Positions 20,078-28,513 of a DNA stretch of 64,000 nucleotides are shown here, in pieces; the stretch's first letter is position 1; the number at the start of each line of letters is the position of its first letter. A program made the position numbers and the translations under genes. This DNA is from Brevundimonas sp. GTDB taxonomy: Bacteria; Pseudomonadota; Alphaproteobacteria; Caulobacterales; Caulobacteraceae. The notes below the pieces were generated by a model. That model had not been told where the DNA came from and did no database searches. It saw only the letters and a list, made by a program, of their open reading frames with translations. The stretch covers positions 310,001 to 374,000 of the forward strand of contig NZ_JACVCG010000003.1 in assembly GCF_016742135.1 (NCBI RefSeq). Reading direction: 5' to 3'.

Positions 20078-21345
20078 GCAGGCATTCCTTCGGCATTCAG
20101 GCCCAGGGCCCCGGCCAGGACCGCCCCGGACAGATCGGTCAGCCGCATCTGGCACCCGTGCAGGCGCGCCCGGCTGAGATCGGCCCCGGCCAGCCGACCG
20201 TTTCTGAGGTCCGCGCCCGACAGGTCCGCCCCGCGCAGGATGGCGCCGGTCAGATCTGCGGGAAGAATACGCTCTGCGGACAGGAGCAGCGGCCCCAGCT
20301 GGGCCTGACGCAGGTCCGCCCCGTTCAGGCGCGCTCCGGCCAGCCGCGCCCCGCGCAGATCGGCGCCTCTGAGATTGCAGGCCCGCAGATCGGCCCCCTC
20401 CAGATGGGCCCCCTGCATCTGCACCCCCTCCATGTCGAGGCCGTAGAAGATCGCCCCGCGCGCAGACAGCGCCGTCAGGTTCAGGCCCCGGATCGACTTC
20501 AGGGACCTCAGGTCGACGCTGTCGAAGACCGAGGGCTTGCCCTCCACCCCGCCGGTCTCGCACCACAGGGCATGCGCGCGCAGCATGTCGGCGGCCGGCA
20601 GGCGCGAGACCGGATCGCCCGAAGAGCGATCATCGGTCAGGGCGCCGTCCATCCGTGCGCCGTCCGTGCGCCAGGATTGCGATTTGACCCCGACCAGCAC
20701 CGCATCGCGCAGATCGGCCCCGGACAGGTCCGCGCCGGACAGGTCCGCTCCGGCCAGGTCCGCGCCCTTGAAGCTCGCCTGCTTCAGATTGGCCCGCACC
20801 AGCCGGCAGTCCTTCATCACCGCATCAGTAAAGTCGGCGGCGACCGCGACCACTCCGGTCAGGCGCGACCGCTCCAGATTGGCGCCGGCCAGGCAGGCGC
20901 CATTGGCCTGGGTCTCATGACGGGCGCGTGCCTCGATCACGCGAAAGCCCATCCGGGCATCGGCGGCGGCGATGGTCCCTTCCCGCAGGTCGGCCTCGAA
21001 CAGGTCGGCCCCGGTCAGATCGGCCCCCCGCAGACAGGCCCCGCGCAGGTCCGCGCGCCGCATGGACGCTTCGGCCAGGACCACATCCTGCATGTCGGCG
21101 CCGAAAAAGGTGGCATTGTCCAGACGGGCCCCCGACAGGTCACAGCCCGTCAGATCGGCCGCGGAAAAATCGGCATCGGCCAGATTGCGGCCCTTCAGGT
21201 CCAGCCCGCTCAGGTCCATCCAGGCGAACACCGCCCGCGCCCCGCCGAGCCGGGCCTGCCACAGGCGATCGTGGCGGGCGCAGATCGCGTCCACCTCGCT
21301 CTGGGTCAGCCGTCGCCGTGCGACAGGTTCAGCAGCCTGGGCCAT
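20074..21345 (-). CDS. Pentapeptide-repeat protein, first of a tandem pair
   Basis: A 423-residue paralog of the following gene with the same plan: a non-repeat N-terminus (RRRLTQSEVDAICARHDRLW), MDLSGLDLKGRNLADADF, a first repeat block, a break near WRTDGARMDGALTDDRSSGD, the insert CETGGVEGKPSVFDSVDLRSL, and a second repeat block containing LEGADLRACNLRGADLRGAR. Several long segments align with the downstream gene nearly residue for residue, which shows tandem duplication followed by divergence. The two genes overlap by 4 bases and should be made together, perhaps as a hetero-oligomer. Cytoplasmic by lack of a signal. Function unknown. Confidence 0.93.
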   Translation of the reverse strand: MAQAAEPVARRRLTQSEVDAICARHDRLWQARLGGARAVFAWMDLSGLDLKGRNLADADFSAADLTGCDLSGARLDNATFFGADMQDVVLAEASMRRADLRGACLRGADLTGADLFEADLREGTIAAADARMGFRVIEARARHETQANGACLAGANLERSRLTGVVAVAADFTDAVMKDCRLVRANLKQASFKGADLAGADLSGADLSGADLRDAVLVGVKSQSWRTDGARMDGALTDDRSSGDPVSRLPAADMLRAHALWCETGGVEGKPSVFDSVDLRSLKSIRGLNLTALSARGAIFYGLDMEGVQMQGAHLEGADLRACNLRGADLRGARLAGARLNGADLRQAQLGPLLLSAERILPADLTGAILRGADLSGADLRNGRLAGADLSRARLHGCQMRLTDLSGAVLAGALGLNAEGMPA

Positions 21346-21393
21346 GGCCGCAGGCTGACACGATTACGCTTAAGGAAGGTTTGCCGTCCGGCC

Positions 21394-22023
21394 TCAGACC
21401 TTTAGCAGGCCCTGCTCCCTCAGACTGTCGGCCAGCTCCCCGGCCGAGACCCACAGCCGCGTATAGCCGGCCTCGCCCAGGCGGTTCAGCTCGGCCATCA
21501 GATCAGCACGCGGCGAGGCGGTGAAACGGGCATCAAAGCCCTCGCCCGTTTCGCTGATCCGGACCAGCGGCCGGCCGGTCTCCAGCCGGTGCAGAAAGCC
21601 TTCGCACAGCGCCATGGCCTCCTCGGCCATCAGGCCGGTCTCGACCTCCAGCCCCGCCTGGCGCAGCCGCTCCGTCCCCCGGCCCGAAGCGAACGGCGAG
21701 GGATCGAGGGCTGCGATCACCACCCGCGTCACCCCGGCCTCGGCCAGGAAGTGGGCGCACGACTTGCGGCCGGACGACCGCGCGCCGCACGGCTCCAGCG
21801 TCACATAGGCGGTGGCGCCCTTCGCCCTGTCGCCGGCGGCGGGAACGGCCTGTTCCTCGGCGTGGGGGCGACCGCCCCTGGCCGTGGCGGCCTCGGCGAC
21901 CACCTCTCCCCCGTTCACCAGCACACAGCCGACCGCCGGATTGGGCCAGGTCTCGCCCATCCGCGCGAGCGCCAGCTCTATGGCGCGGGCCATGTGGCGG
22001 GCATCGTCGGCGGGCGCGCTCAC
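21394..22023 (-). CDS. RibD-type deaminase domain protein, standalone and short
   Basis: A 209-residue protein that matches the N-terminal deaminase half of RibD: MGETWPNPAVGCVLV, zinc-ligand motif PHAEE (His54, Glu56), and EPCGARSSGRKSC (Cys79, Cys89). RibD normally has about 350 residues with a C-terminal reductase domain. Here only a short remnant follows the deaminase, ending in YTRLWVSAGELADSLREQGLLKV, which resembles the last part of the reductase domain. The middle of the reductase, including its NADPH site, is missing. The GTG at 22023 overlaps the gpmA stop (GTGA). It may be a dedicated deaminase with a separate reductase elsewhere, or act on another pterin- or pyrimidine-like substrate. 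Confidence 0.82.
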   Translation of the reverse strand: MSAPADDARHMARAIELALARMGETWPNPAVGCVLVNGGEVVAEAATARGGRPHAEEQAVPAAGDRAKGATAYVTLEPCGARSSGRKSCAHFLAEAGVTRVVIAALDPSPFASGRGTERLRQAGLEVETGLMAEEAMALCEGFLHRLETGRPLVRISETGEGFDARFTASPRADLMAELNRLGEAGYTRLWVSAGELADSLREQGLLKV

Positions 22024-22745
22024 GCCTGCGTCTCCGGCAGCGGCGGAAGGTCTGCGGCACGGCCTGTGTCCAGGTATCTGGCGGATGTCGGCACCAGATC
22101 GCTGTCCAGATCGATCTCCAGCGGATTGCCGGTCGGAATCTCGACGCCGACGATCTTGTCGTCCGGCACGGCGAACAGGTGCTTGACGATGGCCCGCAGC
22201 GAATTGCCGTGAGCGACGATCAGCACATCCTCTCCGGCCGAAAGGCGCGGCGCGATCTCGGCATCCCAATAGGGCAGCACCCGGTCCAGCGTGGTCTTCA
22301 GACTTTCGGTGTCGGGGATGGTCTGGCCCTCATACAGGGGGTCCCCGGCAAAGCTGTGCGCATGATCGGCCTCCATCGGCGGCGGCGGCACATCATAGCT
22401 GCGTCGCCAGATGCGGACCTGGTCCTCACCGTGCTTTTCGGTGGTTTCGGCCTTGTTGAGGCCCGTCAGCCCGCCATAGTGCCGCTCGTTCAGGTGCCAG
22501 TCGCGCACGATCGGCACGTCCTTGAGGCCCGCCGCAGCCAGCGCCAGATCCCCGGTCCGCCGGGCCCGCTTCAGCACCGAGGTGAACATGACGGCGGGGG
22601 CAAAGCCGGCCTCCGCGATCAGCGCGCCGCCCTTCCTCGCCTCGGCCTCGCCCTGATCGGTCAGATCGACATCGACCCAGCCGGTGAAGCGGTTCTCGAG
22701 GTTCCACTGGCTCTGGCCGTGACGCAGAAGGACGAGGCGGGGCAT
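22020..22745 (-). CDS. gpmA: 2,3-bisphosphoglycerate-dependent phosphoglycerate mutase
   Basis: Glycolytic and gluconeogenic enzyme that interconverts 3- and 2-phosphoglycerate; 241 residues. The histidine-phosphatase motif LVLLRHGQSQWNLENRFTGW opens the protein, with the phosphorylated histidine at about residue 8. HLNERHYGGLTGLNKAET and the second catalytic histidine in LIVAHGNSLRAIVKHLF follow as in dPGM. The ATG at 22745 is the natural start. The downstream RibD-like gene begins within the stop codon, so the two are cotranslated although their pathways differ. Confidence 0.97.
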   Translation of the reverse strand: MPRLVLLRHGQSQWNLENRFTGWVDVDLTDQGEAEARKGGALIAEAGFAPAVMFTSVLKRARRTGDLALAAAGLKDVPIVRDWHLNERHYGGLTGLNKAETTEKHGEDQVRIWRRSYDVPPPPMEADHAHSFAGDPLYEGQTIPDTESLKTTLDRVLPYWDAEIAPRLSAGEDVLIVAHGNSLRAIVKHLFAVPDDKIVGVEIPTGNPLEIDLDSDLVPTSARYLDTGRAADLPPLPETQA

Positions 22746-22885
22746 GCAGATCTCCGGATGACAGGGTTTTCGCCTAGGCGTCCCCCGGGCAGGGGTCAAG
22801 CCGGGCTGGGGGCATGGGGCGTTTGATCGGCCCGCCCCTTTTCTCCTATAGCCCTCCGCTGTTCCCTGCTGCCCAGAGGTGTCTG

Positions 22886-24334
22886 ATGCCCGGCCTGATC
22901 GCTCCGACCGGCTTTCGCGAATACGACGCCCGTTGGGTTCTGGGCCCCGATCTGGACCTGCAGGGCGTCGAGACCCTGGGGCTGGCGCTGGCCACGCTTC
23001 TGCACGAGCTGGGCAGCCCGCGACTGGTCACCGGGCACGACTACCGCAGCTATTCCGAAGACGTGAAGGCCGCCCTGATCCGGGGTCTGGTCGCCGGCGG
23101 GGCCGAGGTCCACGACATCGGCCTGTGTCTGACCCCCATGGCCTATTTTGCCCGCGAGGCGCTGGGCGTTCCCGCCGTCGCCATGGTCACCGCCAGCCAC
23201 AACGAAAACGGCTGGACGGGGGTGAAAATGGGGGCCCATCCGCCCTTCACCTTCGGCCCGGATGAGATGGCACGGCTCAAGGCTCGGGCGCTGGAGGGCG
23301 GACGGATCGAGCGCACCGGCGGGCGCGTCGTCACGGTTCAGGATTTTGCCAACCGCTACCAGGTCGAGGTCGCGTCAGGTCCCGGGCTGTCCCGGCCCAT
23401 CCGGGTGGTCGCCGCCTGCGGCAACGGCACGGCGGGGGCCTTCGTGCCCGAGGCCCTGCGCCGCATGGGGGCCGAGGTGATCGAAATGGACACCGACCTC
23501 GACTGGTCCTTCCCCCGCTATAATCCCAACCCCGAAGACCGCGTCATGCTGGACGCCATGGCCGAGCGGGTGCGCGAGACGGGGGCCGATCTGGCCCTCG
23601 GCTTTGACGGCGACGGCGACCGGTGTGGCGTGGTCGACGATCGGGGGCACGAGATCTTCGCCGACCGCATGGGGCTGATGCTGGCCCGCGATCTGGTCGC
23701 CGCCCATCCGGGGGCGACCTTCGTCGTCGATGTGAAGTCGACCGGCCTCTACCGGACCGATCCTGTGCTGGCGGAGGCCGGGGCACGCGTCGTCTATGGC
23801 ATGACGGGCCACAGCCATATGAAGCGGGCGGTCGCGGCCGAGCGCGCCCTCGTCGGCTTTGAAAAGTCCGGTCACGTCTTCTTCGCCCCGCCGCTGGGCC
23901 GGGGCTATGACGACGCCCTTGTGTTCGCGCGCGAAATCCTGCGCCTGCTGGACCGGGCGGGTGGGCGCCGCCTGTCGGAACTGGAAGCGGACCTTCCGCC
24001 CGCCTTCACCTCCCTGACCATGAGCGCCCATTGTCCGGACACGCAGAAATACACCGTGGTCGACCGGGTCAGCGAAGCCTATCGCGCGCTCGCCGAGGCG
24101 GGCGGCACCATTCTCGGTCGCCGTATCCGCGATCTGGTCACCGTCAACGGCATCCGGGTCGAGCTGGAGGACGGCGGCTGGCTTCTGGTTCGCGCCTCGT
24201 CCAACAAGCCGGAACTGGTCGTGGTGGTCGAAAGCCTGACGTCAGAGGCCGACATGCGGGGGCTTTTCCATGAGGAGGTAAAGCCGCGACTGGCCGCCTA
24301 TCCCGAAGTCGGGGACTACAATCAGGAAGTTTGA
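22886..24334 (+). CDS. Phosphomannomutase/phosphoglucomutase
   Basis: A 482-residue alpha-D-phosphohexomutase that interconverts 6- and 1-phosphates of mannose and/or glucose, feeding GDP-mannose or UDP-glucose synthesis. The four family sites are visible: catalytic phosphoserine loop VTASHNENGWTGVK, metal loop GFDGDGDRCGV, sugar-specificity loop GFEKSGHVFF, and phosphate loop ASSNKPELVVV near the C-terminus. The GEKSGH-type specificity loop and overall length place it near AlgC-like dual-specificity enzymes. The ATG at 22886 is chosen for its fit to the family N-terminus. Nearby glmM, glmS and galU belong to the same area of metabolism. Confidence 0.93.
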   Translation: MPGLIAPTGFREYDARWVLGPDLDLQGVETLGLALATLLHELGSPRLVTGHDYRSYSEDVKAALIRGLVAGGAEVHDIGLCLTPMAYFAREALGVPAVAMVTASHNENGWTGVKMGAHPPFTFGPDEMARLKARALEGGRIERTGGRVVTVQDFANRYQVEVASGPGLSRPIRVVAACGNGTAGAFVPEALRRMGAEVIEMDTDLDWSFPRYNPNPEDRVMLDAMAERVRETGADLALGFDGDGDRCGVVDDRGHEIFADRMGLMLARDLVAAHPGATFVVDVKSTGLYRTDPVLAEAGARVVYGMTGHSHMKRAVAAERALVGFEKSGHVFFAPPLGRGYDDALVFAREILRLLDRAGGRRLSELEADLPPAFTSLTMSAHCPDTQKYTVVDRVSEAYRALAEAGGTILGRRIRDLVTVNGIRVELEDGGWLLVRASSNKPELVVVVESLTSEADMRGLFHEEVKPRLAAYPEVGDYNQEV

Positions 24335-24379
24335 CCGCATCGGCGCAGCGGTCCATTAGGCCCTCGACCGGGAGGACGG

Positions 24380-25681
24380 GTGACCAGCTCAAGCGACCAG
24401 ATCGTCATCATCGGCGGCGGATTTTCCGGCGCCATGGCGGCCGCGCGTCTGGCCGAACGGGGCGTAACCTCGACCCTGATCGATGCGGGCGGGGATTTCG
24501 GCCTTGGCGTCGCCTATGCCACTCTCTTCGACGGTCATCTGCTGAATGTGCGCGCCAACCGGATGAGCGCGGTCGAGGGCCGCCCGGACGACTTCGTCGA
24601 CTGGCTGGGCCGCAACCACACTGACCGCGCCGATCCCGAAGGCTTCGCGCCCCGCAGGCTCTATGGCCTCTATGTTCAGGACCGGCTGAGGGCGGTCGAG
24701 ACCGAGCACCCCGGCCTGATCACCCGCCTCCACGCGCGCGCCGCGTCGATCGAAGGGACGGATGTTGTGCTGGGCGATGGCCGCCGCATCTCCGGTCGCG
24801 CCGTGGTTCTGGCCACCGGCAACCCCCCGCCGAGGACCGCGTCCGGCGACCCACGCATCCTGTCCGATCCGTGGGCGGAGGGAGCGCTGGCGGCGATCGG
24901 GTCGGACGATCTGGTGCTGGTCATCGGCACCGGCCTGACCATGGTGGACATGGCCCTGTGGCTGGACGACCGGGGCTGGCGGGGAAAGATGCTGGCCCTG
25001 TCCCGCCGTGGCCTTCGACCCCGCGCACACGGAGAGCGCCCGGATGGGGCGATCCCGCCGGATCCGCAACTGCTGGATGGCCCGGCTTCGGCCCGATTGA
25101 AGGCGGCCCGCATGGCCGTCCGCGCCGGCGACTGGCGGGGCGTCATGGAGGGGCTGCGCCCCCTCACCGACCAGATCTGGCGCGCCGCCGACGTGCCGAC
25201 GCGCGCCCGTTGGGTGCGCCACCTGCGCCCTTGGTGGGACGTGCACCGTCACCGCATCGCCCCCGGCATCGCCGCCCGCCTCGATGCCCTGATCGCCGCT
25301 GACCGCCTGACCCTCTCTGCCGCCCGCATCCGGGCGATTGTGCCCGAGGGTGACAAGGTCGCCGTCACCTTCGATCCAAAGGGCCGGATCGTGCCCTGCA
25401 CCGTCCTGGCCGACCGGGTCATCGACTGCTCCGGCCCGGGCCACGACCCCGCTCGCGATCCCCTGACCGCGCCACTGCTGGCGTCGGGTCGCGCCCGGCT
25501 GGATCCGCTCGGTCTGGGCCTTGATCTGGATGAGGCGGGCCGGGTGCTCGGGGCCGATGGCACCCCCGACCCCACCCTCATGGTGCTCGGGCCCCCCGCC
25601 CGCGCCACCTTCTGGGAAACCGTCGCCGTCCCCGACATCCGCAAGCGGATCGAGGCCCTGGCGGAGGCATTGGCTGAGTAA
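24380..25681 (+). CDS. FAD/NAD(P)-binding protein (NAD_binding_9 type)
   Basis: A 433-residue flavoprotein. IVIIGGGFSGAMAAARLAERG at residues 8-28 is a Rossmann dinucleotide-binding motif, and LVLVIGTGLTMVDMAL near residue 185 is the second one. GVAYATLFDGHLLNVRANRMS is typical of the family that includes HcaR-linked and siderophore-linked flavoproteins of unknown substrate. VVLATGNPPP and RVIDCSGPGHDP complete the fold. The start is GTG at 24380 with GGGAGGACGG directly upstream as ribosome binding site. The downstream PLP enzyme starts 10 bases after the stop, so the two form an operon. No substrate can be assigned. Confidence 0.85.
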   Translation: MTSSSDQIVIIGGGFSGAMAAARLAERGVTSTLIDAGGDFGLGVAYATLFDGHLLNVRANRMSAVEGRPDDFVDWLGRNHTDRADPEGFAPRRLYGLYVQDRLRAVETEHPGLITRLHARAASIEGTDVVLGDGRRISGRAVVLATGNPPPRTASGDPRILSDPWAEGALAAIGSDDLVLVIGTGLTMVDMALWLDDRGWRGKMLALSRRGLRPRAHGERPDGAIPPDPQLLDGPASARLKAARMAVRAGDWRGVMEGLRPLTDQIWRAADVPTRARWVRHLRPWWDVHRHRIAPGIAARLDALIAADRLTLSAARIRAIVPEGDKVAVTFDPKGRIVPCTVLADRVIDCSGPGHDPARDPLTAPLLASGRARLDPLGLGLDLDEAGRVLGADGTPDPTLMVLGPPARATFWETVAVPDIRKRIEALAEALAE

Positions 25682-25691
25682 GGAGTACCTC

Positions 25692-26972
25692 ATGACCCAC
25701 CACAAGTCCCGCACCCTCGGCGGGCGCGATCTCGCGCCTGAAACCCTGATGATGGGCTTCGGCTATGACCCCGCCCTGTCCGAGGGGGCGATCAAGGCGC
25801 CCCTGTTCCAGGCCTCGACCTTCGTCTTCAAGTCCGCCGAGGACGGCAAACGCTTCTTCGAGGTCGCCTATGGCCTGCGCGAAAGGGAGCCGGACGAGGC
25901 GCTGGGCCTGATCTATTCACGGATCAACAACCCCAATCTCGAAATCCTCGAGGACCGGCTGGCCGTCTGGGACAAGGCCGACCGGGCGCTGGTCTTCTCC
26001 AGCGGCATGGCGGCCATCTCCACGGCCATGCTGGCCCTGACGCGCCCGGGTGACACGGTCCTCTATGCCGCTCCGGCCTATGGCGGCACCGAATATCTGT
26101 TCGACCGCATCCTGCCCCGCTATGGCGTCAAGGTGGTCCAGGTGCTGGCCATGGGTGGCACCGAGGTCCTGAAACAGGCCATTCGCGATGCGGCGGCCCA
26201 GGCAGCCGAAGGGGGCGGACGTCTGGCCGTCGTCTATCTGGAAACCCCGTCCAATCCGACCAATCAGGTCGTGGACATCGCTGCCGCCGTGGCCGAGGCC
26301 AGGGCGCTGGATCAGGCCGAGCGCCCCATCGTCGCGGTCGACAACACCTTCCTTGGCCCGCTGTGGCAGCGCCCGCTGGAACTGGGCGCCGACCTGTCGC
26401 TCTACTCCCTGACCAAATATGTCGGCGGCCACTCCGACCTGATCGCGGGGGGGTGTCTGGGCACTGCGGACGTGATGGCCCGCATTGCCGAGATGCGCAC
26501 CATCTGTGGCACGGCGACCGATCCCCATACGGCCTGGCTACTCAGCCGCAGTCTGGAAACCCTGCATCTGCGCATGGAGCGGTCCCAGGACAATGCCCGC
26601 ATTCTGGCCGAGCGCCTGCGCCTGCATGACAAGGTCGCCGATGTGCTCGTCGCCGGGGGCGGCGCGGGCGAGCAGCGCGCCATCTTCGAGGCCCAGTGTC
26701 AGGGCCCCGGCTCGACCTTCTCCATCCGCGTGAACGGAGGCGAGGCCGAGGCTTTCCGCATGCTGAATGCCCTGAGGTTGTTCAAGCTGGCGGTCAGTCT
26801 CGGCGGCTCGGAAAGCCTGGCCTCACACCCGTCCAGTATGACCCATTCGGACTATTCGACCGAGGCCAAGGTCCGCTGCGGCATCGGCGATGACCTGATC
26901 CGCCTGTCGGTCGGCGTCGAAAACGTCGAGGACCTGTGGGTCGACCTCGAACAGGCCCTCGCTGCGGTCTAG
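25692..26972 (+). CDS. Cystathionine gamma-synthase/methionine gamma-lyase family PLP enzyme
   Basis: A 426-residue member of the Cys/Met-metabolism PLP enzymes. The cofactor lysine is Lys242 in [17 protein letters not shown]; other family sites are [43 protein letters not shown] and [34 protein letters not shown] is the substrate-binding end of the family. The extra N-terminal [23 protein letters not shown] and length fit the branch annotated as cystathionine gamma-synthase family, which includes O-acetylhomoserine sulfhydrylases and gamma-lyases, so the exact reaction is open. GAGTACCTC precedes the ATG. The 3' end overlaps glmM by 3 bases tail to tail. Confidence 0.9.
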   Translation: MTHHKSRTLGGRDLAPETLMMGFGYDPALSEGAIKAPLFQASTFVFKSAEDGKRFFEVAYGLREREPDEALGLIYSRINNPNLEILEDRLAVWDKADRALVFSSGMAAISTAMLALTRPGDTVLYAAPAYGGTEYLFDRILPRYGVKVVQVLAMGGTEVLKQAIRDAAAQAAEGGGRLAVVYLETPSNPTNQVVDIAAAVAEARALDQAERPIVAVDNTFLGPLWQRPLELGADLSLYSLTKYVGGHSDLIAGGCLGTADVMARIAEMRTICGTATDPHTAWLLSRSLETLHLRMERSQDNARILAERLRLHDKVADVLVAGGGAGEQRAIFEAQCQGPGSTFSIRVNGGEAEAFRMLNALRLFKLAVSLGGSESLASHPSSMTHSDYSTEAKVRCGIGDDLIRLSVGVENVEDLWVDLEQALAAV

Positions 26973-28318
26973 CCTGCGGCCTTCACCGCCGCGCAGATGT
27001 CGTCCACGACCGACCGGACCAGCGCCTCGTCGTCGCCCTCGGCCATGACGCGGATCAGCTTCTCCGTGCCGGACTTGCGCACCAGAACCCGGCCCTGACC
27101 CTTCAGTCGCACCTCGCCCTCGGCGATGGCGGCCTTGACGCTGGCCGCCTCCATCGGCTTGCCGGCAGCATAGCGGACGTTCTCGAGGATCTGCGGCACC
27201 GGATCGAACTGGCGGGCCAGATCGCTCATCCTGCGGCCGCTCTTGACCAGCACGGCCAGCACCTGCAACGCCGAGATCAGGCCGTCACCGGTGGTTGCAT
27301 GATCGCGCAGGATGATATGGCCCGACTGCTCACCGCCCAGGTTGAAGCCGCCCTCGCGCATCCGCTCCATGACATAGCGGTCGCCGACCTTTGTCCGCTC
27401 CAGCGTCAGGCCGTCCGCCAGCAGGGCGCGCTCCAGCCCCAGATTGGACATGACGGTGGCGACCACCCCGCCGCCCATCAGCAGCCCCTGGCCGGCCCAG
27501 TCCCGCGCCACAAGGGCCATGATCTGGTCGCCGTCCACGACCTGGCCCTTCTCGTCGCAGATGATCACCCGGTCGGCGTCCCCATCCAAGGCAATGCCGA
27601 TGTCGGCCCGGTGCAGGTTGACGGCGGCGCTGAGCGCCTGCGGATAGGTCGAGCCGCAATCCGCGTTGATGTTCAGTCCGTTCGGCTCGACCCCCAGCGG
27701 GAAGACTTCGGCGCCCAGCTCGTACAGCGTCGTGGGCGCGACCCGGTATCCGGCCCCGTTGGCGCAGTCGATCACCACCCTCAGCCCCTTCAGGCTCAAC
27801 GCCTTGGGGAAGGTCGCCTTGGCCACCTCGATATAGCGCGCCTGGCTGTCGTCGATCCGTCGCACCCGTCCCAGCTGGTCGGCAGGCGCCAGGTCCACAT
27901 TCAGATCGGCGTCCATCATCGCCTCGATCTTCAGCTCGACCGAGTCCGACAGCTTGTAGCCGTCCGGCCCGAACAGCTTGATCCCGTTGTCCATGAAGCC
28001 GTTGTGCGAGGCCGAGATCATCACGCCCAGATCGGCGCGCATCGACCGGGTCATCATGGCCACGCCCGGCGTCGGCAGGGGGCCAAAGGTGATCACATCC
28101 ATGCCGGCGCTGGCGAAACCGGCGACCAGGGCGGGCTCGATCATATAGCCCGACAGGCGGGTGTCCTTGCCGATCACCACCGTGTGGCGCCGGTCGTCCT
28201 CGGACATGAACATCCGTCCGGCGGCCAGCCCGACCCTGAGCGCGACCTCCGGCGTCATCGGGTGGGTGTTGGCCCGCCCGCGGATTCCGTCGGTTCCGAA
28301 ATAGCGTCTCTCAGCCAT
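26969..28318 (-). CDS. glmM: Phosphoglucosamine mutase
   Basis: Converts glucosamine 6-phosphate to glucosamine 1-phosphate for UDP-GlcNAc, needed for peptidoglycan and lipid A. It has 449 residues, the standard GlmM length. The family marks are [11 protein letters not shown] at the N-terminus, the phosphoserine loop [16 protein letters not shown], the metal loop [14 protein letters not shown], the specificity loop [10 protein letters not shown] and [12 protein letters not shown]. It diverges from glmS, which catalyses the preceding reaction, across a 195-base region that must hold both promoters. Confidence 0.98.
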   Translation of the reverse strand: MAERRYFGTDGIRGRANTHPMTPEVALRVGLAAGRMFMSEDDRRHTVVIGKDTRLSGYMIEPALVAGFASAGMDVITFGPLPTPGVAMMTRSMRADLGVMISASHNGFMDNGIKLFGPDGYKLSDSVELKIEAMMDADLNVDLAPADQLGRVRRIDDSQARYIEVAKATFPKALSLKGLRVVIDCANGAGYRVAPTTLYELGAEVFPLGVEPNGLNINADCGSTYPQALSAAVNLHRADIGIALDGDADRVIICDEKGQVVDGDQIMALVARDWAGQGLLMGGGVVATVMSNLGLERALLADGLTLERTKVGDRYVMERMREGGFNLGGEQSGHIILRDHATTGDGLISALQVLAVLVKSGRRMSDLARQFDPVPQILENVRYAAGKPMEAASVKAAIAEGEVRLKGQGRVLVRKSGTEKLIRVMAEGDDEALVRSVVDDICAAVKAAG

Positions 28319-28513
28319 GAATATCCCTCACTCCTGGCCCCCCGGCGTTGTGACATCAGAGACAGAAACCTTGCGAAACCGCAATTTAGATGTCAGGCCC
28401 CGTCATCCTGGCCTAGGGGGGAGCCGCCCCCCGAGGGCGGAGTGGGCTTAGACCGTCACAGGGCCGTGCGTAAAGCCATGGTTTTCTGACGATCCTGGAT
28501 AGGGGACGAACCT

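Noticed and set aside
20158..21405. Long open frame antisense to the pentapeptide-repeat genes, itself repetitive
   Set aside because: Its repeats are the complement of the codons for the pentapeptide repeats; no independent support.
28319..28513. glmS ribozyme/riboswitch before glmS
   Set aside because: No recognisable glmS ribozyme core; the region is divergent promoter DNA with glmM on the other side.
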